Assembly (NCBI GenBank): GCA_048213135.1
Contig: PS015009.1
Coordinates: forward strand, 62,001 to 126,000
Length of the DNA: 64,000 nucleotides
Direction of reading: 5' to 3'
From: Reclinomonas americana ATCC 50394
Taxonomy: Eukaryota; Jakobida; Jakobea; Jakobida
Shown here: in pieces, positions 43,982 to 51,168 of the stretch
Layout of the letters: each line of letters opens with the position of its first letter
How positions within the stretch are numbered: the first letter of the stretch is position 1
The notes under the pieces: generated by a model
Told to the model about the DNA's origin: nothing
What the model saw: only the letters and a program-made list of their open reading frames with translations
Databases searched by the model: none
Position numbers and translations under genes: made by a program

Positions 43982-44191
43982 TTATCCTTTAAAGAAAAAC
44001 TCTTTGTACTGAAATATCACCAGTCCCGCAACCAGGCTCAGCACAAAAACCAGCAACAGGTGCAGGCCCACAAAAAGCAGGAAATGGCCGAATGAGCGAC
44101 GGGGGTCAATATAACGCTTCATCAACTGACGCGGATACCAGGCGGCAGCCATAAGGAGCAGGATCAGTAAAAGCAGGGCAATTTTTCCCAT
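43982..44191 (-). CDS. Small membrane protein, two predicted segments
   Basis: 69 residues: hydrophobic stretch 4-18 (IALLLLILLLMAAAW), basic loop (RQLMKRYIDPRR), second hydrophobic stretch about 35-60 (FLLFVGLHLLLVFVLSLVAG), and a short C-terminal tail. It starts 14 bp after the recN stop on the same strand, so it is probably cotranscribed. No family recognised. Confidence 0.7.
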   Translation of the reverse strand: MGKIALLLLILLLMAAAWYPRQLMKRYIDPRRSFGHFLLFVGLHLLLVFVLSLVAGLVIFQYKEFFFKG

Positions 44192-44205
44192 ATCATCGCG
44201 GTTTA

Positions 44206-45873
44206 TCAGTTGCCCAGCATTTCCCTGGCGTTCTGTAAAGCAGCGGCAGTAGGCTTTTCGCCGCTCAGCATCTGGGCGATGGCATTGATGCGCTCGTCAT
44301 TATTGAGCAGTTTCACCGCGGTAACGATCCTGTCTTTTTGTATGCTTTTGTAAACAAAATAATGGGCGTCGGCACGTGCCGCTATCTGTGGCTGGTGCGT
44401 AATGGCAATGAGCTGGTGACTGCCGGCGAGGTCTTTCATGATTTGTCCCACCTGTCGGGCCGCTTCCCCGCTGATGCCGGTATCGATCTCATCGAATATA
44501 AGGGTAGGCAATTGCAGACTTTTGGCCACCAGCGATTTGATGCACAGCATCAGCCTGCTCAGTTCACCACCACTGGCTACCTTACGCAGCGGTTCAAAGC
44601 GATCGCTTTTATTGCCGTCGAATAAGAAGTCGATATCATCGGCACCGGTATAGTGAAAGCCTGTGGCAGTTGACAACGATACTTTAAAACGTGCATTGGG
44701 CATGCCCACCTGCGCCAGTAACCGGTTTACGCTGGTTTCAAAACCAGGCACAGCTTTGTTCCTGCGTTTGGACAATTGTCCCGACAGCTCTTTCACCTGT
44801 TGCAATAACGCGGCAACTTCTTTTTCCTGGGCGGTAATACTTTCGCCAATGTTGAGGATATTATCGAGTTGCTCCTGCAGGTTATTCTTTATACCGATCA
44901 GCTCATTCGTTGTGGTAACACCGTGCTTCTTCTGCAGTTTATAACCTGCGGACAGGCGTTCGTTGATGAGTTGTATGCGATCGGGATTGTATTGTACCGT
45001 ATCGTTGATGTGTTCCAGTTCCGCGGCAATATCTTTCAGTTCCAGCTGCGCACTCTGCATGCGTGTGGTAAGGCCTTCAATGGCGCCGTGGTAAGGTGCT
45101 AATGCCTGCAACTTGCCCGTCAGTGACCGCAGTTGCTGTACAATGGGCTGCTCGGCTTCGGAGAGTTCGAAACACACGGCCGACAACTGCTGCTTTACCG
45201 ATTCGGCATTGCTCAGCAGTTTCAGTTCCGCGTCCATGTTCTCCAGTTCATTTTCCTGCAGGTTCAGCTCTTCCAGTTCATCGAAAAGAAAACGGTTATA
45301 ATCCAGTGTGGCATTGGCCTCCGCCTGCCGTTTGCGTTGCGTTTCCAGTTCCTTTTCTGCCCGCTGGTATTGATTATAAACCTGCTGGTAATTACTGAGC
45401 ACAGTTTCATTGTCAGCCAGCGCATCCAGTACTTCCTGCTGAAAATCCGAGTCGCCCAGTTCGAGCGTATCGAATTGCTGGTGCAGGTCAACCAGCAAAC
45501 CTGCCAGTTGTTTCAACTGCGACAGGTTCACGGGTGTATCATTCACAAACGCCCTCGATTTTCCGGTAGCGGATATCTCCCGCCTGATCAGCAGTTCTTC
45601 TTCCCATTCCAGTTCATGTTCTTCAAAAAAAGAACGGATCGCTTTCCTGCCCTGTAATGCTGCCGCATTAAAACTTCCTTCCACCACGCATTTCTTTTCC
45701 TTGTCCTGCAGGATGCTGGTATCGGCCCTTTCGCCGAGGATAAGACTGAGTGCTCCCATGAGTATACTTTTCCCCGCGCCGGTTTCACCGGTAATGATGT
45801 TGAGCTGCGGAGCAAAGTCAATGGTCAGCTCTTCAATAATGGCGTAGTGCAGTATGTGTAATCGCGTTAGCAT
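44206..45873 (-). CDS. recN: DNA repair protein RecN
   Basis: 555 residues, SMC-like ATPase for double-strand break repair. Walker A ITGETGAGKSILMGAL (28-43), long coiled coils from about 150 to 360, and C-terminal part with ASGGELSRLMLCIKSL (signature), LIFDEIDTGISGEAARQVG (Walker B) and ITHQPQIAARADAHY. Length and motif order are standard. Confidence 0.95.
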   Translation of the reverse strand: MLTRLHILHYAIIEELTIDFAPQLNIITGETGAGKSILMGALSLILGERADTSILQDKEKKCVVEGSFNAAALQGRKAIRSFFEEHELEWEEELLIRREISATGKSRAFVNDTPVNLSQLKQLAGLLVDLHQQFDTLELGDSDFQQEVLDALADNETVLSNYQQVYNQYQRAEKELETQRKRQAEANATLDYNRFLFDELEELNLQENELENMDAELKLLSNAESVKQQLSAVCFELSEAEQPIVQQLRSLTGKLQALAPYHGAIEGLTTRMQSAQLELKDIAAELEHINDTVQYNPDRIQLINERLSAGYKLQKKHGVTTTNELIGIKNNLQEQLDNILNIGESITAQEKEVAALLQQVKELSGQLSKRRNKAVPGFETSVNRLLAQVGMPNARFKVSLSTATGFHYTGADDIDFLFDGNKSDRFEPLRKVASGGELSRLMLCIKSLVAKSLQLPTLIFDEIDTGISGEAARQVGQIMKDLAGSHQLIAITHQPQIAARADAHYFVYKSIQKDRIVTAVKLLNNDERINAIAQMLSGEKPTAAALQNAREMLGN

Positions 45874-45941
45874 GATGAGCAGGCAAATTAGTCAATTAAT
45901 GGACAGTTCACAACGGGTAATCCGACAATTAACGACAAAAA

Positions 45942-45970
45942 AATTACCAATGAGTTCATCATTGGTAATT
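45942..45970 (-). terminator. Terminator of the nif3/zinc-ribbon pair
   Basis: AATTACCAATGA pairs perfectly with TCATTGGTAATT (12 bp, 5-base loop), followed on the minus strand by a T run. Confidence 0.8.
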
Positions 45971-45993
45971 CGTAATCAATAATTCGTAATTAT
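45964..45993. repeat. AATTCGT-type 7-bp tandem repeat
   Basis: GGTAATTCGTAATCAATAAT and following TTCGTAATT; partly overlaps the right arm of the terminator. Confidence 0.6.
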
Positions 45994-46749
45994 TTATTTC
46001 ACCTCTACAGAGTCATTCAAATCGCTGTCAACAAGAATACGTCCGCAGTTCTCACACACCATTACTTTCTTGCGCAGTTTAATCTCGCTCTGTTTTTGAG
46101 GAGGAATAGCGTGGAAGCAACCACCGCAGCTGTCCCTTTCTACCGGTACTACGGCCAAGCCGTTGCGGTAGTTCTTGCGGATGCGGTCGTAGCTCAGCAG
46201 CAGGCGTTCATCTACCTGTTTGCGGGCATCTTCTTCCTGCTTGCGGTAGTCTTTTTCTTCTTTTTCGGTTTCGCCGATGATCTTTTCCAGTTCGCCTTTT
46301 TTACCGCTCAGGTTGCCTTCTTTATTGGCAACAGCTTTCTTGGCAATTTCCAGTTGACGTGCTTTTTCAGCGATCTCTTCTGTGGCGTCCTTAATATGTT
46401 TTTCGCAAAGTTTCACTTCCAGCGTTTGCATTTCGATCTCTTTGTTGATCGCTTCAAATTCGCGGTTGTTCTTTACGTTTTCGCTTTGTTTTTCGTATTT
46501 TTTGATCAGGGCTTCCGCTTCCTTGATACCTTCTTTCTTCTGCTCAATGAATTCCTGTATACCATTGATCTCTTCTTCCACGCGGGTTTGCCTGGCATGT
46601 AACCCTTCAATCTCATCTTCCAGGTCCTTTACTTCCATGGGCAGTTCGCCTTTGAGGATCTGGATCTCATCCAGCTTGCAATCCACTTTCTGTAACCTGA
46701 CCAGTGCGCTTAATTTTTCTTCAACGGAGAAATCTTTTACTGAAGCCAT
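45994..46749 (-). CDS. Coiled-coil protein with C4-type zinc ribbon
   Basis: 251 residues: long antiparallel coiled coil (about 10-190, heptads rich in Glu/Lys) and a C-terminal zinc ribbon with two Cys pairs (CGGCFHAIPP; VCENCGRILV). The fold resembles the CT398/Cdt1-like helical hairpin plus ribbon family, thought to bind nucleic acid or protein partners. It is 9 bp downstream of the Nif3-like gene, a pairing often seen in Bacteroidota. Confidence 0.9.
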   Translation of the reverse strand: MASVKDFSVEEKLSALVRLQKVDCKLDEIQILKGELPMEVKDLEDEIEGLHARQTRVEEEINGIQEFIEQKKEGIKEAEALIKKYEKQSENVKNNREFEAINKEIEMQTLEVKLCEKHIKDATEEIAEKARQLEIAKKAVANKEGNLSGKKGELEKIIGETEKEEKDYRKQEEDARKQVDERLLLSYDRIRKNYRNGLAVVPVERDSCGGCFHAIPPQKQSEIKLRKKVMVCENCGRILVDSDLNDSVEVK

Positions 46750-46758
46750 ATGTGTTTG

Positions 46759-47856
46759 TTATTTAAAGTATTGAACAGGATTGGTAGACAGCCCTGTTTT
46801 TAGGACGGCAAAGTTAAGGAATTTTTCCCGCAAAACATCAACCAGCAGGTCTATGCTGAACTGCTCGCTCTCGTAGTGGCCTATATCGGCGATCACCAGC
46901 TGGTTGTTGGCGTCAAAGAACTCGTGGTATTTCACGTCACCGGTGATGTAAAAGTCAGCCCCGGCAGCCACTGCCGCCCCCGTAAGGAAGCTCCCGGCAC
47001 CCCCGCAAAGGGCTACTTTCCGCACTTTTTTACCTGTCAGGGGGGTATGGCGGATCACCTGCAGGTCAAAAGCCGTCTTCAGCTGCTGTAAAAAGGCGGT
47101 TTCTTCCACATTTTCAGGCAGTTCGCCCACCAGCCCACTACCCGTTTGGGCATAGGAATTGTCGATGCCGATGACCTCGTACGCCACTTCCTCGTAAGGA
47201 TGGCTCGCCAGCAGGGCTTTCAGTATGGCCCTTTCCTTCCAGCTTTCAAATACCAGTTCCAGCTTCATTTCCTTTTCATAGTGCCGCTCCCCTTCTTTAC
47301 CAACAAAAGGATTAGTGCCGGGCCCGGGTTTAAAGCTGCCTTCGCCCCCGGTGCTGAAACTGCATTCGGTATAGTTACCAATACCTCCCGCCCCGGCGGC
47401 AAAAAGCGCTTCCCGCACCTTATCCAATTGTTCCACCGGCACATAGGTATACAGTTTTTTCAGCATGCCTTTTTTGGGCAGCAGCACTTGCCTGTTCTGC
47501 AATCCCAGCCGGTCGGCCATGGTAGCGCTTACCCCGTCGATCACATTATCGAGGTTGGTATGTATGGCATAAATGGCGATGTCGTTTTTAATGGCGGCAA
47601 TGATGGTCTTTTCCACGTAATTGCGCCCGGTGATCTTTTTCAGTCCCCCGAAAATGATGGGGTGATGGGCCACCACCAGGTTGCAGCCCCTGGCCACGGC
47701 TTCCATAACGATCGCCTCCGTGGCATCAAGACTTACCAGCACGCCTGTACATCCGGCATGGGGATTGCCCGTCAACAAACCGGCATTGTCGTAACTTTCC
47801 TGCAAAACCGGCGGCGCCATGGCTTCCAGATGGGAAATGATGTCCTGGATGATCAT
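46759..47856 (-). CDS. Nif3-like dinuclear metal-centre protein (YqfO type)
   Basis: 365 residues from the ATG at 47856 (MIIQDIISHLEAMAPP). Two NIF3 halves: LQESYDNAGLLTG, VVAHHPIIFGGLK and IYAIHTNLDNV bind metal; the middle insert (about 125-230) is a CutA1/PII-like domain found in the long YqfO form; the end has VALCGGAGSF and FYITGDVKYHEFFDA. Function is uncertain; metal-dependent hydrolase activity is proposed. Its start codon lies only 17 bp from that of the divergent M32 gene. Confidence 0.92.
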   Translation of the reverse strand: MIIQDIISHLEAMAPPVLQESYDNAGLLTGNPHAGCTGVLVSLDATEAIVMEAVARGCNLVVAHHPIIFGGLKKITGRNYVEKTIIAAIKNDIAIYAIHTNLDNVIDGVSATMADRLGLQNRQVLLPKKGMLKKLYTYVPVEQLDKVREALFAAGAGGIGNYTECSFSTGGEGSFKPGPGTNPFVGKEGERHYEKEMKLELVFESWKERAILKALLASHPYEEVAYEVIGIDNSYAQTGSGLVGELPENVEETAFLQQLKTAFDLQVIRHTPLTGKKVRKVALCGGAGSFLTGAAVAAGADFYITGDVKYHEFFDANNQLVIADIGHYESEQFSIDLLVDVLREKFLNFAVLKTGLSTNPVQYFK

Positions 47857-47873
47857 AAAATAAACAATTGAAG

Positions 47874-49373
47874 ATGAACAGCAACGAACTGTACAACGAG
47901 TATAAGACAAAGATGCAAAAAATAGCCGACGTAAAATATGCTTCGGCCGTATTGCAATGGGACCAGGAAACCTACCTGCCACCCAAAGGCGCTGAAGCCA
48001 GGGGACGGCAACTGGCCACCCTCAGCGAGATCGCCCATGAACAATTTACCGATGAAAAACTCGGCGACCTGCTTCGCCGGCTGAACGACAGTCCTGATCT
48101 TGATATTCCTTCGAAAAAGAATGTACAGCTGAGCCTGGAAGATTATGACCGCAATAAAAAATTCAAAAGCGATTTCGTGCGCAAAATGACCGAAGCGGTG
48201 AACCGCAGCTTTCACGCGTGGATACAAGCCCGCAAGGAAAATAATTTCGCCGTTTTTCAGCAACCACTCGATGAACTGGTGACACTCAAAAAACAGGAGG
48301 CTGATATTCTCGGTTATGAACGCCATCCCTACGATGCACTGATGAATGACTATGATAAAGGCCTTACCGTATCTGCCACCGATGCACTCTTCGCTAACTT
48401 ACGACCACGGCTGAGTGAATTGCTGGATAAAGTGATGAACCAACCTCAGGCTGATAACAGTTTTCTCCACCAACATTTTGGCAAAGACAAACAATGGAGC
48501 TTTGGCACCGGTATTCTTAAACGCATGCATTTTGACTGGGAAGCAGGGCGGCAGGACATCAGCGAACATCCTTTCACTACTAATTTCAGCAACAACGATG
48601 TAAGGGTGACCACCCGCATAGATGAGAATGATTTTGGCAACATGACCTGGAGCTGCATTCACGAAGGCGGACATGCTTTATATGAGCAGGGCCTGCCATC
48701 GGAACAATACGGCCTCCCGCTCGGTGAATACTGCAGCCTGAGCATTCATGAAAGCCAGAGCCGGCTGTGGGAGAATAATGTAGGCCGCGGACTCCCTTTC
48801 TGGCAATACAACTATGGCCTGTTACAGGAAACATTTCCCGATCCTTTTCATGACCTGCCCGTGGAAGATTTTTACAAAGGCATCAACAAAGTGGAACCGT
48901 CGCTCATCCGCACCGAGGCCGATGAACTTACGTATCATTTCCATGTCATGATCCGGTACGAGATCGAGAAAATGCTGATCGACGGCAGCATCAGCACCCG
49001 CGATATTCCCGCTTACTGGAATGAGCATTACCTGCGTTACCTGCGGGTTACCGTGCCCGACGACAAACGGGGTTGCCTGCAGGACGTACACTGGAGCCAC
49101 GGCAGCTTTGGTTACTTTGCCACTTACAGCCTGGGCAGCCAGTATGCCGCCCAGTTTTATGCCGCCGCCCAACGCGATCTTCCGCTGCTGGAGCAACAGA
49201 TCGCTTCAGGAGATAACCATACTTTGTTGTTGTGGCTGAGGGAGAACATTCACCAGTACGGCCGCTTGTACACATCGGAAGCGTTGTGCAGGAAACTGAC
49301 CGGCGAAGCGCTCAACAGTGATCATTTTATGAATTACGCGGTGAACAAATACAGCCGCATTTACGGTTTATAA
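47874..49373 (+). CDS. M32 family carboxypeptidase (Taq type)
   Basis: 499 residues, mainly helical. Zinc site H263-E-G-G-H267 in WSCIHEGGHALYEQGLP, with the downstream SLSIHESQSRLWENNVGRG and ITRTEADELTYHFHV-like RTEADELTYHFHVMIRYEIE. It removes C-terminal residues from peptides, in the cytoplasm. ATG at 47874 preferred to TTG two codons earlier. Confidence 0.94.
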   Translation: MNSNELYNEYKTKMQKIADVKYASAVLQWDQETYLPPKGAEARGRQLATLSEIAHEQFTDEKLGDLLRRLNDSPDLDIPSKKNVQLSLEDYDRNKKFKSDFVRKMTEAVNRSFHAWIQARKENNFAVFQQPLDELVTLKKQEADILGYERHPYDALMNDYDKGLTVSATDALFANLRPRLSELLDKVMNQPQADNSFLHQHFGKDKQWSFGTGILKRMHFDWEAGRQDISEHPFTTNFSNNDVRVTTRIDENDFGNMTWSCIHEGGHALYEQGLPSEQYGLPLGEYCSLSIHESQSRLWENNVGRGLPFWQYNYGLLQETFPDPFHDLPVEDFYKGINKVEPSLIRTEADELTYHFHVMIRYEIEKMLIDGSISTRDIPAYWNEHYLRYLRVTVPDDKRGCLQDVHWSHGSFGYFATYSLGSQYAAQFYAAAQRDLPLLEQQIASGDNHTLLLWLRENIHQYGRLYTSEALCRKLTGEALNSDHFMNYAVNKYSRIYGL

Positions 49374-49410
49374 AAAAAGAAAGGGACGTAAATTTTACGT
49401 CCCTTTCTGC
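49372..49410 (-). terminator. Terminator of the ACBP gene
   Basis: AGAAAGGGACGTAAA pairs with TTTACGTCCCTTTCT almost without a loop; on the minus strand it is followed by seven T. It lies between two convergent genes. Confidence 0.85.
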
Positions 49411-49427
49411 CATATTTTTTGATCCGG

Positions 49428-49685
49428 TTATCCTTTCAGTTTGCCTACCAGGTCAATGTATTCCTGCATGGCAGCATCTTTGGTTTTGCCTTTAAGGGAT
49501 GACCAGGCTTCGTACTTTGCTTTATTGACAAAATCGAAAGGATTGGAAGGGGCTTCGCCATTCACATCGCCTTCGGTGGATTGTTTATACAGAGAGTACA
49601 ATTGAAGGAGAGTTTCATTGCTGGGTTTTTCGCTCAGGGTCTTGCTTTCCGCCGCAGCTTTCTCAAACAGTTCTTTTAGTTCCAT
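49428..49685 (-). CDS. Acyl-CoA-binding protein
   Basis: 85 residues, the family's standard length. Four-helix fold that binds long-chain acyl-CoA. Visible: LKELFEKAAAESKTLSEKPS, LLQLYSLYKQSTEGDVNGE and FVNKAKYEAWSSLKGKTKDA, the classic ACBP core (YKQATxGD and KxxAWxxxKG). Confidence 0.95.
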   Translation of the reverse strand: MELKELFEKAAAESKTLSEKPSNETLLQLYSLYKQSTEGDVNGEAPSNPFDFVNKAKYEAWSSLKGKTKDAAMQEYIDLVGKLKG

Positions 49686-49823
49686 GTGTAATTTTTTGCT
49701 AAACTACACATAAGAAAGGGAACGGCGTAATAATTTCGGGTGTGAACCGTTGTAAACCAGGCTGGCTGGTCTTTCTCCGGAAATTAACAACCCCGGAAAA
49801 GAAGAAGTCGTAATTTTAATTCA

Positions 49824-49837
49824 GGAGATATATCTCC
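49824..49837. promoter_or_regulatory. Perfect palindrome GGAGATATATCTCC before the start of the MORN-like gene
   Basis: Fully self-complementary 14-mer ending 15 bases before the ATG at 49853. It could be an operator or an mRNA hairpin covering the ribosome start region. Confidence 0.4.
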
Positions 49838-49852
49838 GTCAACCTTCAGAAG

Positions 49853-50542
49853 ATGAAAAACGTACATAAAATATTACTTGCCGCGTTGTTATGCACTGGC
49901 CTGTATACCACGGGCAGGGCACAATCCAAATACAAGAGCTTCAACCTCACTTCCGATGGCGACACCATCAATGCTGTGAACCAGGCCGGCGACCGGGTTG
50001 GCAAATGGGTGACACGTGTGGAAGAGGTACGCGGCGAACCGGGATATGAAGAAGAAGGCTTGTATGAAAAAGGTAAGAAAGAAGGCATCTGGAGAAAATA
50101 TACATTGGGCGGCGATATTATTGCCGTAGAGTTTTACCGTTTTGGCGGCAAGGACGGCGTACAGCAATACTATACCTTCCTGGGCGACCTGGTAAGGGAA
50201 GAATCCTGGCGCAGTTATAACCCGGATGCGCCTTATGACACCATCCCTGTATATGGCGATGGCAATGGCGAGATCATCGACTACAAGATTGTTAAAGCCG
50301 AGCAGTACAGCGTTAAACACGGCGAATGGAAATACTTCGAACCCGGAACAGGCCGCATCGTTAAAACCGAAACCTACAACCGGGGCCACCTCGAAAAACC
50401 CGGCACACCCACCGCCCAGGTAGTGGCACCTTCCGCTACTGAAAAACCCAAGGAAGTAAAAAAGACCGCTGAAATGCTGGAATGGGAAAAGAAGAACAAG
50501 GGTAAGAAGAAAGCGTGGAGAGACGGAAGGACGGGGATGTAG
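49853..50542 (+). CDS. Exported MORN-variant-like hypothetical protein
   Basis: 229 residues. Signal peptide to about residue 23 (HKILLAALLCTGLYTTGRAQ). Beta-rich middle with repeats of the form GKWVTRVEE, GLYEKGKKEGIWRKYT, GVQQYYTFLGDLV and HGEWKYFEPGTG, similar to the antitoxin/MORN-variant (YwqK-like) repeat. A Lys/Glu-rich tail closes the protein. Function unknown. Directly after the stop comes the tandem repeat block. Confidence 0.8.
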   Translation: MKNVHKILLAALLCTGLYTTGRAQSKYKSFNLTSDGDTINAVNQAGDRVGKWVTRVEEVRGEPGYEEEGLYEKGKKEGIWRKYTLGGDIIAVEFYRFGGKDGVQQYYTFLGDLVREESWRSYNPDAPYDTIPVYGDGNGEIIDYKIVKAEQYSVKHGEWKYFEPGTGRIVKTETYNRGHLEKPGTPTAQVVAPSATEKPKEVKKTAEMLEWEKKNKGKKKAWRDGRTGM

Positions 50543-50910
50543 GATACCGGATGCCGGACGCCGTCGCCTGGTCTCCGATCAGCGACATCTTCGTTCCGAC
50601 GGGTGTCTTCGCGTATACGAGACCCGGTGACAGACAAAGGTTGCCAAAGATGTGAGATAACGGATACCAGGCACGATATGCCGTCGCCCGGTCTCCAACC
50701 AGCGACATCTTCGTTCCGACGGGTGTCTTCGTGTATACGAGACCCCGGTGACAGGCAAAGGTTGCCAAAGATGTGAGATAACGGATACCAGGCACGATAT
50801 GCCGTCGCCCGGTCTCCGACCAGCGACATCTTCGTTCCGACGGGTGTCTTCGCGTAAGCGAGACCCCGGTGACAGGCAAAGGTTGCCAAAGATGCGGATA
50901 TAAAAAAAGG
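50543..50910 (+). repeat. Three tandem ~120-bp units built on a ~70-bp element
   Basis: Elements at 50585-50653, 50705-50774 and 50826-50895 each run from ACATCTT to AAGATG and share TTCGTTCCGACGGGTGTCTT, GAGACCC and GACAGGCAAAGGTTGCC. The ~51-bp spacers are also near-identical (GGATACCAGGCACGATATGC), so the array is a tandem duplication, not CRISPR. A further copy lies at 40062-40131, inverted, and a decayed one at 15945-16010. Confidence 0.9.
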
Positions 50911-50976
50911 ACGCACCGTTTCCGGCACATCCTTCATATAACTTATCATTTTATTTTACTATACTACCGTCAGCTT

Positions 50977-51101
50977 TTAGGTTACGGCATCTCCTGTACG
51001 GTTATTGGTGATCTTCACCAGGTAAATACCTCTTTGTAAACCCGGCACTGAATAGTATTACCTGTATTGAGCGGAAGCGTTTTCACAATAATTTCTGCAA
51101 C
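50977..51101 (-). pseudogene. Remnant of a T9SS type A sorting domain, frameshifted
   Basis: On the minus strand the sequence reads IIVKTLPLNTGNTI in one frame, then, after a one-base shift near 51048, VPGLQRGIYLVKITNNRTG up to a TAA stop. Together these match the last ~40 residues of a T9SS type A C-terminal domain. There is no upstream gene body: the fragment starts right after the M1 terminator. It is a relict of a lost secreted-protein gene. Confidence 0.75.
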
Positions 51102-51135
51102 AAAAAAAGCGAGAGCCGTTGCCGACTCTCGCTTA
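51102..51135 (-). terminator. Terminator of the M1 peptidase gene
   Basis: AAGCGAGAG pairs perfectly with CTCTCGCTT around a 10-base loop, with seven T on the minus strand. Confidence 0.88.
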
Positions 51136-51168
51136 ACAATGTGGTTTTCAACCAGTATTACAATAAAA

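Larger units (their letters stand above)
50543..51168. other. 626-bp gap: triple repeat block, T9SS gene remnant and M1 terminator
   Basis: 50543-50910 is filled by three tandem ~120-bp units; 50977-51101 holds the frameshifted end of a T9SS cargo gene on the minus strand; 51102-51135 is the terminator of the M1 peptidase gene. No intact gene. Confidence 0.8.

Noticed and set aside
50543-50910. CRISPR-like array of three repeats
   Set aside because: The spacers are nearly identical to each other and units are 120 bp long with only three copies; no cas genes. It is a tandem duplication.
50374-50949. Open frame of 191 codons on the minus strand across the repeat block
   Set aside because: It only reflects the 120-bp tandem repeat, whose translation repeats the same words, and it overlaps the end of a good plus-strand gene.
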